64,000 nt of DNA, taken from contig SSNU01000289.1 in NCBI GenBank assembly GCA_012064415.1, positions 124,001-188,000 on the forward strand. Reading direction: 5' to 3'. Made by a program: the position numbers and the translations under genes. This DNA is from Gyrodactylus bullatarudis (lineage: Eukaryota; Platyhelminthes; Monogenea; Gyrodactylidea; Gyrodactylidae). Shown here one piece after another: positions 11,222-21,287 of the stretch. Below the pieces are notes generated by a model. The model was not told the DNA's origin. It did not search any database and saw only the letters and a list, made by a program, of their open reading frames with translations. Within the stretch, counting starts at the first letter, position 1; each line of letters begins with the position of its first letter.

Positions 11222-12261
11222 TCAGGATTTTTACATCTCTGCCCCATAAGTATTAAAACCCATACAACCCTATTTACTCCACCCTTCCAAAGGATTTCAC
11301 TTTTATAAAATTGCAATGCATTTCTACCAATTAGACATGTAAATGCTATATTTATCTGTGTACACTTTGTAACTTCAAGTTTCTTGGCTTTTGAGAACTA
11401 TCGAATTTCAATTGCAGGTTGGAAGTTGGGGTTTGTTACCCGAATCAATTTTATTATAGCTTGCCGATAGTTCGACTGACTGAATTCAATTTTTTCTTCG
11501 AAAATAAATCGATCTGACTGGTCTGAAAGATTTCTCTTGATGTTTGTTGCGTTTTCGTTTGGTCATTGAGCCGTTTTTCTTTTACTCACTTTTTACTAAT
11601 TATATCAAAATATTTTCTTTGAAAATTTAAAACCTCTTAAGGGAATTTGGACCCTCCGCTTGAGCCTTCAGTATTTGGCTATACCAGTTAGTGGACAGGT
11701 CAGTAGCGTGCTCAAGTTTAATTTTAATCAGAAAAGTTTTCAAACAAATGATAAATAAAATGAAAAATGAAAAAATGCAAATTTAATAAATTCTAAAACG
11801 TTAAAAATGTAATGTGTTTAAAATAAAATATCAGGTTAAGTAAATTAAGCTAAAGTGTTTCCAGATACATGTAATAATAAAATTGAAATTAATTTTAAAA
11901 AATCTTAAAAATTTACTATATGAAAGAGTAGCAATAATAAATTCAGTATTTTTTATGATTCTAACGATGATCTTTAAAAGAATCAACTCTCTCTAATAAA
12001 AAATTTACTAATTCAAGGTATTATTTGAAGCCAGCGAAGCATCGGATTAATAAAAACCTCTTAGGAAATTTGGACCCAGCCGATCAGCCTCATTATACGT
12101 TTCCCCTTCGCTTGAGCCTTGAGTAATTTGCTATACCACTGGACAGGTCTGCAGCATGCTAAAGTTTAATGTTAATTATGTTTTTTTCAATAAAGCATTT
12201 TTATCTATGAAACGTGTTTTTGAGAAAAACATAAAAAGAATAAACTAGAGTGTACTTTTAG
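11222..12261. repeat. Degenerate flanking repeats of the cystatin-like array
   Basis: No gene. 11460-11530 (GTTCGACTGACTGAATT and onward) resembles 12883-12945 and 15983-16040, which lie upstream of the cystatin-like copies. 11630-11740 and 12053-12165 form a direct repeat built around TTGGACC, GCTTGAGCCTT, TGCTATACCA and GGACAGGTC. The pattern suggests remains of further array units whose genes have been lost. Confidence 0.5.
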
Positions 12262-12407
12262 TCTACCTGTAATAAACGAAAGGGGGGGGGGGTAAACTTA
12301 CAAATTTAGGAGTAACATCTTTTCGAAAGATTTTAACCTCTGAAATGGCTACAGACTCGAATCTCCGAAAAAAGAAAGCAGTCTTTATCAGATATTGTTT
12401 AATCTTC
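12262..12407. repeat. Copy of the array-unit upstream region, abutting a truncated gene
   Basis: This block (GGCTACAGACTCGAATCTCC and flanks) is homologous to 13098-13225, which lies upstream of the truncated cystatin-like copy. Here it sits directly against the broken 3' end of that same copy. This is what a deletion between two head-to-tail units would leave. Confidence 0.65.
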
Positions 12408-12713
12408 ACAATCTTCAAATGACTTAAAATCCTTTTCAATTTCGTCTCGAGTACAGCTTGTTTCATAGAACATAACATGTCCTGTGTATACAATCTTTCT
12501 GCCAGAAATATCGTAACTGAGATCAGAAATCTCTTGGGCAACGAAGACATTTTCAAATTTTGGTTGACTATCAAAGAATACTTGATCTGAATATTTTCGA
12601 ATCTTTCGTCGAATCATATTTTCATTAGGCGTTTTCGGATGTGTTGGAAAACAGGCAGAACATATGGAAATCAAGAATGCCAACACAAGGACGAAGTAGA
12701 GAGTAGCTTTCAT
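12399..12713 (-). pseudogene. Truncated cystatin-like secreted protein gene, copy 1
   Basis: Starts MKATLYFVLVLAF like copy 2 and is almost identical to it through SCTRDEIEKDF, but after FEDCE the homology stops abruptly and a stop codon follows one codon later. The 3' part of exon 1, the intron and exon 2, which supply the last two cysteines of the fold, are absent. The junction lies at about 12408, where array-unit upstream sequence begins. The signal peptide is intact, but the product would lack one disulfide and the last two beta strands. The upstream TATA box (12755-12763) is preserved. I regard it as a recent pseudogene; a short secreted peptide cannot be excluded. Confidence 0.75.
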
Positions 12714-12754
12714 TTTTGAGTGCTCAACCAATGTTATGGCTCCCAGACTGCCAT

Positions 12755-12763
12755 CTTTATATA
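12755..12763 (-). promoter_or_regulatory. TATA box of cystatin-like copy 1
   Basis: TATATAAAG on the minus strand, 42-50 nt upstream of the start codon. The same box is at the same distance in copy 2 (15856-15864). Confidence 0.6.
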
Positions 12764-13357
12764 TCAGAATATCATGAAAATATTTCACTGAAAGGGTTTT
12801 GATTGGTCGGCCTTATCAGGTTGTCTTAAGAATAACAGAATAGTTTAATAAACTTGTAACCAGATTTCAAGAATCATAGGTTCGACTGACTGAATTTTAT
12901 TTTTTTTTCAAAAATAAATTGATCAGACTGATTCGCATCTAATTGATTTTTTATAAATCCTTTACTTTGTTTATATATAATTATTTTATAAGAATTAAAC
13001 CACAAAATTAGAAAATTAAAAAAGGGTTAATTCCAAGAATGATTCTAAAAGTTTTTCTGCCTACCCTGTCTGTTGGCAGAATATACTTCTATTCTTCCTG
13101 TAATAAACAAATGGGGGGTCGTACACTCACGAGTCTATGAAAGGGTTTGACCTCTGAAATGGCTACAGACTCGAATCTCCGAAAAAAGAAAGCAGTCTTT
13201 ATAAGATATTGTTTATCTGCAAGAGTTCGAGCATATTTTTAAGACCTAGACATTATGAATTAACTGGGCAAATTCTGATACTGTCTCAGATGAAACAGTA
13301 CTTGGTACTATCTGAGTGAAAATGCAATTCAGGAAAAGTCAACGGAATCTGCACAAA

Positions 13358-13503
13358 CCCGGTGTGGCGTAGTGGTATCTTTCTCAGCTCTCATTCGGAC
13401 CCTCTTACTCTCGGTCCTAGGTTCAAACCTTCCCATATTGGGCACGTTGAACACTCTTTCCCTGTTCTCTTAATTGTACAATAATTATAATTAAAATAAT
13501 TAT
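13358..13503 (+). mobile_element. tRNA-derived SINE, copy 1 (tail split by a Mutator-like element)
   Basis: The head reads CCCGGTGTGGCGTAGTGGTA, containing a pol III A box, and GGTTCAAACC at 13420-13429 is a B box. A tRNA-like acceptor arm can be drawn between CCCGGTGTGG and the sequence after the B box. The body GAACACTCTTTCCCTGTTCT is shared with copies at 22278 and 61552. The AT-rich tail is interrupted at 13513 by the Mutator-like element and resumes after 14741. Confidence 0.75.
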
Positions 13504-13512
13504 TATAATTTA
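13504..13512. repeat. 9-bp target-site duplication, left
   Basis: TATAATTTA, repeated exactly at 14742-14750 on the other side of the Mutator-like element. Nine-base duplications are typical of the Mutator superfamily. Confidence 0.85.
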
Positions 13513-14741
13513 GGGATATTGACAAAAAATGTATATATGGGTAGGCTATTTGACAAAAAGTGTATAGTATTTTCAAAAATTCAGTAGTTGTATACGGTCT
13601 ATTATCAAATGTCATATAGTTTTTTTCAGAAAATGTATTGGTGTGTTCGAGATTTTCAAAAAATAAATAGTTTTTTACAATTAATGTATACATTGTGGGG
13701 GGTATTTACTAGACCAAAATAGGTTTTTACAATAATTGTATTCATTGTTGAGCATGAATTTATTCTAACAGTTGACTTCTATGATATGATAAATTATCAT
13801 TGATAATAAATGCAATACAATGTACTGTGTTTTATTTAAAGATTAATTACATATTAGACATATGAAAGCATTTTTTAAGGTACCATCAGGATCTGTTTGA
13901 ATTCTGGTGAAAGTTCCAGAGTTGTTGTCAGTATGCCAATCAAAAAAGTTACTAAGTCTTTTGAAAGAGTTCAGAGCATTCTCACTCTCTTCTTTCTTCA
14001 ATTCTTTAAGAAAGCGATAGGCTGTTACATATGAAACATTGAATCCTTCTTCAGTCCTAAGAATATTTCGGCAATCAGCAGGAGTTAGATTCGACACACT
14101 GCTTTGTATAGGGCGTAGTGAATCACATATTTGTCTTTTTCGTGGTTTATAGAGTTTCTAAATAAGATTATTAAGTGATAACTCCATCACAACTATGATG
14201 GACTTGATTTGTTATGTGAAAGTAACCATCTTTTCTCTTACCACAGCTTAGTTTGAAAGAACATGTTGTATCCAAACATTCAGCTTTGAAATAAATGGGG
14301 GTTGAAATAGCAGTTCTATAAGCTCGTTTGAGTTCATTGGATTGGATGTTCAGATACTCCAAAATATCTTGCTTCAAATCAAATGTTGAAAGATTCATTA
14401 TGATAGCTTTAACTAAAATTATTACTGGCTTAAGCTTATTAATGGAAAGCTTTTAAATCTTATTTCATGTTTTTAAGGGATGGGGATGTAATGTACAATG
14501 TACATGGTACAGCATACATTAATTGTAAAAACATATTTAGGTGTAGTAAAAACCCCCACAATGTATACATTAATTGTAAAAAACTATTTATTTTTTGAAA
14601 ATCTCAAACTCACCAATACATTTTCTGAAAAAAACTATATGACATTTGATAATAGACCGTATACAACTACTGAATTTTTGAAAATACTATACACTTTTTG
14701 TCAATTAGCCTACCCATATATACATTTTTTGTCAATATCCC
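13513..14741. mobile_element. Mutator-like element with long terminal inverted repeats
   Basis: A 1229-bp element starting GGGATATTGACAAAAAATGT and ending with its inverse ...GTCAATATCCC. The terminal inverted repeats run about 240 bp (13513-13757 against 14498-14741). It carries the N-terminal part of a Mutator-type transposase on the minus strand and is flanked by a perfect 9-bp duplication. It interrupts the SINE at 13358. A related coding-less foldback element is at 27534-28149. Because the transposase is truncated, mobility would depend on an enzyme from elsewhere. Confidence 0.9.
13843..14398 (-). pseudogene. Mutator-like transposase, N-terminal part, with a 25-nt intron
   Basis: Exon 1 (14183-14398) encodes 72 residues ending in the zinc-finger-like MuDR/FLYWCH pattern: FKAECLDTTCSFKLSCGK, then GYFHITNQVHHSC. 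Exon 2 (13843-14157) continues with RPIQSSVSNLTPADCRNIL, NVSYVTAYRFLKEL and SFKRLSNFFDWHTDNNSGTF, matching the region before the catalytic domain in Mutator-like transposases (vSY..a....., NPGT). Between them, 14158-14182 begins GTTATC and ends TTTAG; removing its 25 nt joins the frames at phase 0 and removes a stop. The frame ends after 176 residues, before any DDE residue, so the catalytic part is lost. Confidence 0.75.
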
Positions 14742-14750
14742 TATAATTTA
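14742..14750. repeat. 9-bp target-site duplication, right
   Basis: TATAATTTA, identical to 13504-13512. Confidence 0.85.
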
Positions 14751-15328
14751 TTATACAATGTGTGAATGGTATAAATTTTATATAGATAAACTTATTTTCC
14801 TCTGTTAAATTCAACTTATGTGATGCCTGTTTTTGCAAATTTCGCTCCTTCACACTTTCCCAATTTGTACCCAAACCTTGTAAGATAGGAAAATTCTGAG
14901 CACAGATTCGGAATCAGCATGAAGATTTACACAAGAATTTCTACATCTCGATAAAAGTTTGTGACCTCACTACCAACCGGAATAATTGTTCTGAATTTTT
15001 TTGAATCTTGGACGGTTTTAACAAAAATTTTAGTGGAGCTTACAATCCGTCCTCTTGTCTAATCCTAACCTGAAAAATAACTTTTGGTCCCTATCAGCAA
15101 TAATACTCATCTCGAAGTGCAAAAAGAATCGCACCAAATCGAAATTTGTTTCCTTAAATAATGACCAATATATATATTTTTTTTGTTAGAAAATAGATGT
15201 TTTTCTATTTACCCTATGCGAAGACTATTTCCAAAAGAGCTTTAAATAAAAAGGGGTGGCTAGAAGAGGGAAATTTTACACATAAAATACACAGTTCGGA
15301 CTGTTTATTATATTTTTACACATACATT

Positions 15329-15814
15329 TTATATATAATTCTCTACTGTATGGCAGGATATCTCAGCTTTTGAATCTGAGTTGCCTGATACTTCAGTCAC
15401 AGTAACTAAGCAAATTTTCTAAAATAAAAGTAAAACATTAACAAGTCTATTAGTTAAATGAGCATGTTCTGTTATATTACTCACACTCATTGGGAAAAAT
15501 TTCCTTTCACAATCTTCAAATAACTTAAAATCCTTTTCAATTTCGTCTCGAGTACAGCTTGTTTCATAGAACATAACATGTCCTGTGTATACAATCTTTC
15601 TGCCAGAAATATCGTAACTGAGATCAGAAATCTCTTGGGCAACGAAGACATTTTCAAATTTTGGTTGACTATCAAAGAATACTTGATCTGAATATTTTCT
15701 AATCTTTCGTCGAATCATATTTTCATTAGGCGTTTTCGGATGTGTTGGAAAACAGGCAGAACATATGGAAATCAAGAATGCCAACACAAGGACGAAGTAG
15801 AGAGTAGCTTTCAT
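15329..15814 (-). CDS. Cystatin-like secreted protein, copy 2 (intact)
   Basis: Two exons, 15485-15814 and 15329-15418, separated by a 66-nt GT-AG intron at phase 0; 139 aa. The start MKATLYFVLVLAFLISICSA is a signal peptide, so the product is secreted or vacuolar. The mature part has the type-2 cystatin plan: an N-terminal helix (MIRRKIRKYSDQVF), a strand-loop-strand with YDISG where cystatins have Gln-x-Val-x-Gly, then ETSCTRDEIE, EDCER, KICLVTVTE and AEISC, giving the four cysteines of the two cystatin disulfides. The Pro-Trp of the second inhibitory loop is absent. A TATA box is at 15856-15864 and the sequence TTGAGCACTCAAAA precedes the ATG, as in copy 3. The fold is inferred from cysteine spacing; protease inhibition is doubtful without the loop Gln and Trp. 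Confidence 0.75.
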
Positions 15815-16256
15815 TTTTGAGTGCTCAACCAATGTTATGGCTCCCAGACTGCCATCTTTATATATCAGAATATCATGAAAATATTTCACTGAAAGGGTTT
15901 TGATTGGTCGGCCTTATCAGGTTGTCTTAAGAATAACAGAATAGTTTAATAAACTTGTAACCAGATTTCAAGAATCATAGGTTCGACTGACTGAATTTTA
16001 TTTTTTTTTCAAAAATAAATTGATCAGACTGATTCGCATCTAATTGATTTTTTATAAATCCTTTACTTTGTTTATATATAATTATTTTATAAGAATTAAA
16101 CCACAAAATTAGAAAATTAAAAAAGGGTTAATTCCAAGAATGATTCTAAAAGTTTTTCTGCCTACCCTGTCTGTTGGCAGAATATACTTCTATTCTTCCT
16201 GTAATAAACAAATGGGGGGTCGTACACTCACAAGTCTATGAAAGGGTTTGACCTCT
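15509..16256. repeat. About 750-bp recent duplication (copy of 12408-13155)
   Basis: This segment, covering most of exon 1, the promoter and about 440 bp upstream of copy 2, repeats 12408-13155 with only a handful of substitutions (for example GACTTAAAATCC against AACTTAAAATCC near the left edge). Homology ends at the left in the codons after FEDCE and at the right just after GGGTTTGACCTCTGAA. So little divergence, noncoding sequence included, points to a recent event or gene conversion. Confidence 0.85.
15856..15864 (-). promoter_or_regulatory. TATA box of cystatin-like copy 2
   Basis: TATATAAAG on the minus strand, 42-50 nt upstream of the start codon at 15814. Confidence 0.6.
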
Positions 16257-17639
16257 GAACTCACGATAGATTTTGAATCGCCGAAAAAGAAATCTTTATC
16301 AGAAATTATTGAAATTTCTTTTTTTAATTCAATTTTTATTTCTGATAAATTTATTGGAACCAATTTCTCGTGCCCCAATAAAGCTAAAATGCTCTTAGAG
16401 ATGAATTGTGACAAATACAAAACCTATCTCTAGGTTATTTAGTAGATCAAGATGAATATTACAGAATCTACCCTAGTTTCGTCAAAATCCGTAAAATATG
16501 TCATTAAATCAAAATATCATAAATTCTTCTCAAAATAACAATTCTCCAAATACATATCCGACGATTTATGTAAACTAATTTTTTGGTTTTCGTGTTCGAA
16601 ATTTATAAAAACTTATTAACAGGTCATGCTAAAATCTAAAATTTTTAAAACTAATGAAAGCACTAATTCACTATTTACATTCATCTCAGTGTTCTATGGT
16701 AAGATTACTGATATTTTGTCCTAGATGTAAATCAAATTTAATTTGTATATATTTCATTCTCAAGTTCTAGACTCTTCCCTATTGTTGTCCCCCATTATGT
16801 GATATTCAATATTCTGGTCAAAGATTTGTTCCTTATCCTACCTATCTCTCTAAAACCCAGGGCAAAGATAGACTAAATTCAGATATTAAATGCAGCCAAG
16901 AAAATTTGAAAATCTTATATGTCCTGTTGAGAGTAGAGTTTCTTTTCCTGCAGGATTGGACATTTTGATTAAGTTTACAGAATTCAACTATCGTTTGATG
17001 GATTTTGGATCCTCGGTCTCATGAAAATTCTTGAATTATTTTTTTAAATTAGTACAAAAAAACGCTCAATGATTATCAAATAGTTATTTTAGACAAATGT
17101 TCTGTTATGTTTTCAATTTTTTTTTCATTTTTGTCGAAATTTTGAAATTCATTCAAATTATGAAAATAATTTTTTTCTGAATTTTTTTCTTCAAAAGGTA
17201 AAAGCGGGCAACATGAGTAGGATTGTGAAACATTTTTACCAAATTCGAATTCTTAATGAAAATATCGAGATTTCTGTAAAAATCATAGATTCTCAGCTTC
17301 ATATCAATTAGCTTTAGATTGAAATCGGCAAATCAGGCCTTTTCGCTTGAATAAATGATGAACTATTCACAAATAATCGATACATATGTTATTTCAAATA
17401 AAAATTTATTTTCATCTACTCTTCAATATGTGTTTTTTTTATTTTTAAAAATAACCTCCATTTAAATAAAATTAATTATGCAGATTTTAGTTCCAATTTG
17501 GAACTTCCAAACTTTTTATAACGCATTTAATTTTTGAAAATTTTCTTCTAAAAATTCAAGCTTATGGCATCAATATTTGTTATGAGTGTTTGTCAAGCTC
17601 ATTAAAAATTTTAATATCACGTTTAAATGAATATAAACC
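16257..17639. other. Gene-free AT-rich spacer
   Basis: No gene recognised. 16257-16330 is a diverged continuation of the array-unit upstream block (compare 13150-13220). A family-B repeat fragment ending CATATCAATTAGCTTTA is at about 17160-17325. Short open frames here have no motif. Confidence 0.5.
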
Positions 17640-18312
17640 TAGTTGACATGAAGATGAGAATTTAATTTTTTTACAAAAAACTCGATATTTTTCTTAAGAG
17701 AGTCAGGAAAAAATTATTTTTCATTATGAAACAAGCCAACAAGCTGTGGAAATTTTAAAAAATTTCTGGAAAAATTCAATCTGACCAACATTAGGTCGTT
17801 TTTTGAATTTTGAAAATGCAGCAAATTTCCACTTTTGAGCTCAACATTTTTATCAATTTCACAAATTTGAAGCAGTTATGTGCTGATATTCAACATCAGC
17901 ATTTAACTAAGAATTCGAATTTGTCTGCAGAATTCACAGAAATTAGTCATTATTGTGGGAAATCGAAAAAATTTGAATTTTTTGATTTTCTTGAAAGGGA
18001 ATGATCAAAAATTTTAAAGTTTAACTTTTTCCCGAAAACAGTAGATTCTTTTCTACCTAGGATCCTTCAGAATCAGAACCAAAATATAACTTTTTAAAAT
18101 AGCAAGGGAGTTTTTAACCCTGAAGGCGAACTTGAGGTCATCGGCAAATTTAAAGAGGACTAATATCAGTGAAACAAATATTGAAAAGAAGGGGGCCTCA
18201 ACTTTTAACAATTCATGGTTTCCTTTCGTCATAGAATTAAAAAAAAATTCCTAAAATATTGAGTTTTTTCTGTAAAAAATAGTTAATTCTCATCTTCATA
18301 TCAACGAGCCTC
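17640..18312. repeat. Family B foldback-type repeat
   Basis: The left end (TTGACATGAAGATGAGAATT) reappears inverted at the right end (AATTCTCATCTTCATATCAA, about 18288-18308), and the adjoining ACAAAAAACTCGAT and GAGTTTTTTCTGT also pair. The interior contains a segment with AATTCAATCTGACCAACATT found again, inverted or direct, near 55490 and 1-60. The open frame 17810-18004 lies in this repeat and is not a gene. Confidence 0.6.
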
Positions 18313-18634
18313 ATGTTCTAAATTTTACATTGAAAAATCCCAGTACCGTAAAGGATTGGGAAAAGGTGAAATCTCTTCCTGTAGCTCATTGAACTACATT
18401 TATTTTTCTTCTTCTGTGTTGATGCCCTCTTCTTGTGAAAAAGTAATTCCAAAAGTAACTTTGCAAAATACTCTAGAGTTGATTGCTCAGCTTACGTATT
18501 TCATGTACCTCATTAATTAACATACAAATTAATTTATTTATCACTTGTGAGATATGATGATGCATTTCACTGTAAACAAAAGGATATCATATTTTCTCTG
18601 TCAATATTTACATGATTCATTGCTATATTCTGAC

Positions 18635-18642
18635 TATTTAAG
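18635..18642 (+). promoter_or_regulatory. TATA-like box of cystatin-like copy 3
   Basis: TATTTAAG, about 33-40 nt upstream of the ATG at 18675. It is less canonical than in copies 1 and 2, but the shared TTGAGCACTCAAAA between box and ATG supports the position. Confidence 0.5.
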
Positions 18643-18674
18643 GTGTTGGAAAAACCCTCATTGAGCACTCAAAA

Positions 18675-19120
18675 ATGAAAACTACTCTCTACTTTGTCCT
18701 CGTGTTGGCATTCGTGATTTCCAAGTGTTCTGCCTGTTGTCCAACACATCCAAATGAGCTTATTCGTCAAAAAATTCGACAACATTCAGATCAAGTTTTC
18801 TATGATAAATATACCGATATTAAAAATGTCTTCGTAACCAAGGAAATTTTCGATATTAATTACACTATTTCTGGCAAAAAGATTGAATACAAAGCAAACG
18901 TTTCGTACTTTGAAACCACTTGCACTCGAGATGATATTGAAAATAAAACCAAGACATTTGGAGATTGTGAAAAGAGTTCAGTCATTGTGAGTATTATCAA
19001 CAGAACATGTTCATTTTACAAAATAATTTTTTGCTTTTCCTCTAGAAAACTTGCTCAGTTACTGTGACTGAATTATCAGGCAAATCAGAATCAAAATCTG
19101 AGATATCCTGTGATGAATAA
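18675..19120 (+). CDS. Cystatin-like secreted protein, copy 3 (diverged, intact)
   Basis: Exons 18675-18986 and 19046-19120, 59-nt intron, phase 0, 128 aa. Signal peptide MKTTLYFVLVLAFVISKCSA, then a mature protein beginning with two cysteines. The core follows type-2 cystatins: helix NELIRQKIRQHSDQVF; YTISG at the Gln-x-Val-x-Gly position; FETTCTRDDIE matching the cystatin (R)TTCTK block; GDCEK; KTCSVTVTE; EISCDE at the end. It is the opposite-strand relative of copy 2 and keeps the same intron position and phase. Compared with copy 2 it lacks a few residues after the signal peptide and at the C terminus. Likely an extracellular protein of cystatin fold; the ligand is unknown, and the missing loop Gln and Pro-Trp argue against classic papain inhibition. 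Confidence 0.75.
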
Positions 19121-20401
19121 CGAAGATAATCTAATAAATTTTTTAATATTACTTGCTGTGCTCTCAGTTCTATCTTGCAGAATTCTTATTTTCACTAAAC
19201 CAACTGCATTTAATGTTTTTATAGATAAAGTTTCTTGTAAATTATTACAGGAGTCCCTCTGCTTTGGCCCCGATCAAAGTGCATAGCCAGCTTGGGATTA
19301 TTTATTTATTTCATAACTGTACTTAAAAGTATAGCACTATTTTTAAATTTTTATTTGTCCATACTTTTGAGCAAATTTCTTGTGTAAAAAGCAATTCAAA
19401 GACCTTTCTTGATATATTTTTCCAACAGAAATGGTATTCTATCATGTAAATTTTTTTTCTCTATCTGGATATACAAGTTATTCATTCTCAAATGCTAAAT
19501 TCTTGTGTTTTTCCACTGTTTTACTTCTTTCTATATATATATATATACAGCCGGTGCCCCTAAAGTATAGTTTAGCCATTGGTCATTTTTCAGGGATCTT
19601 TATTCATCAAAAAGTCAAAATTTAATTTTCACACCGTGATAGGTCTATTCTCGAAATCAGATTCAGCATATTTGATTTCATTGTCTAATCATGATCCCAA
19701 AAAACACTTTTTGGCTACTCTCTCACTTCAAAATAGTTGCGGTTCATGATTTAGATATCTCGATCAAATTCGATTTCTTGGTGGAAAAATTGAGGATTTT
19801 GTAAAATTCATTGATTCCCATCTTCCTTTTAACTAGCTCTTCTATTCATTTTCTTAATAGAAGTTGTTGTTTAAAATACAAAAAAATGCAATCAAGAAAT
19901 GCACCAGAACTCACAAGAAAGATACAATAGGGTAATACAAAATTTTATTTTCCCCGAACAATTTTCTATGCCTTAATCAAAAATTGATTGATGTTATAAC
20001 CATGAAAAACACCCCCTTAAACTTTCAGCCGAAATGTGAAAGAACACTCAATTTTTTATTATAAGCTCTATTTTTATTCAAATTATTGCAAAAACTAGTC
20101 AAAAACTCAATTTTGTCCTTTTTCGTAGTGAAATTCATTGAAAAAATCTTGGCGCGTGTTCAAAAATTGTCAATCAAGATTTTGTATATCAGAACAAACT
20201 CGAAAATGTATGGTTTTATAGGAAAAAATGCTTAGTTTTCGATAATCTTCAAAATGAGATTAGGGCTGGGAAAAGTTGAAAAATTTGTCTACTCTGGTAC
20301 ACAATGATTCTTTTCAAAATTCAATCAAGTTTAACTTATTTTAGATATATAAAATTTTCTTCAAATTTATCTTTAGAACAGCATTCATTTAAATCTTGAG
20401 T
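19121..20401. other. Gene-free stretch with family A fragments
   Basis: No gene. 19615-19850 is a diverged family-A repeat (GATTCAGCATATTTGATTTC in its middle; ATTCCCATCTTCCTTTTAAC at its end). A short TA dinucleotide run lies near 19535. The remainder is AT-rich with nothing I can name. Confidence 0.5.
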
Positions 20402-20941
20402 CTAGACATAACTGTGAAAGTCATCAGTTCTCCCAAGATTATTCAGCATATTCAGGCTAACAGAGGTGGCATTTTGGAATGCAGTTTGAGTTTTTTGTAG
20501 CCGATCCCTTGGTGAAGAGAGAATTTCTTCTGAGTATCTCCTTGTCTTGTTACCTGAGAGGTCACATTGAAAGTTCTGATTCTGCTTCATTAACTCATAA
20601 TTGTACGAGGCGGCTGACGCACATTGTGGACAATTTAGGCAACTGTTACTCCGATAAGGACCTTCATTAGTCGAGAGGGTATTATCCTTGGCTAAGAGAT
20701 GATCTTTCAATCGTCTTCCAATTAGAGTTGAGGGCACCTTTGGCCTAGTCCATTGGACCCATGGACAGCCGAGAAGATTGTGAAAATGATTCTTAAACTT
20801 TTCATTTAGAAAATAACAGGCGGGAAATACGAACGAGCATGGTACAAGGGCTAATTCATTTGAAAAGTAAATCGCTATTGTTATCAGAAAGAATTGGCGC
20901 CACATGGGATCTCTTTCAATCTGTTTGAAAAAAAAATTCAA
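20402..20941 (-). pseudogene. Possible Penelope-like element linker remnant
   Basis: An open frame of 179 codons. Its middle (TRPKVPSTLIGRRLKDHLLA, then GPYRSNSCLNCPQCAS) resembles the stretch between reverse transcriptase and endonuclease in Penelope-like elements, where a basic LK(D/N)xLVxSKL motif is followed by Cys-rich C..C..C. No catalytic motif is present, and the N-terminal part looks like unrelated hydrophobic sequence. It could equally be an unrelated unknown gene. A profile search against Penelope-like elements is needed to decide. Confidence 0.35.
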
Positions 20942-21287
20942 TTCAGTAATCGCTTCATATACTTAATGATAAAACCTTTTGAGTAGGGTTTAAAACAAAT
21001 AGCATATGAACATTTCTGAAAATATTCAAGTGTTTTAAGAGAAAACCTGAGTGATATATTTCCACAAGTTAATATAAAAGTATTATAACTTGGTCTAAGT
21101 AATGGTTATCGAACTAAGAATTTTGTTCCGAGTTATTTGAAAACAATTAAAAGATTTCATAAGTTTATGCTAGATTATTTCAGTAATTTTACTTTTTTTG
21201 ATCTGATTTTGGTTTCTTTCAGAGTCAGTCAAGTACTTCCAAACCAAAAAAGAAACCAAAATCAATTCGACGATAGGTGATGATTCA

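Noticed and set aside
13391..13693. Minus-strand frame with KRTGKECSTCP, also at 61585-61779
   Set aside because: The shared peptide arises from reading the SINE head backwards; it is repeat-derived, not a protein family.
14498..14746. Plus-strand 82-codon frame
   Set aside because: Lies entirely in the terminal inverted repeat of the Mutator-like element.
19500..19560. TA-rich run as a microsatellite or CRISPR-like array
   Set aside because: Only a short dinucleotide run; no CRISPR-type repeat-spacer arrangement anywhere in the window, and the DNA is eukaryotic.
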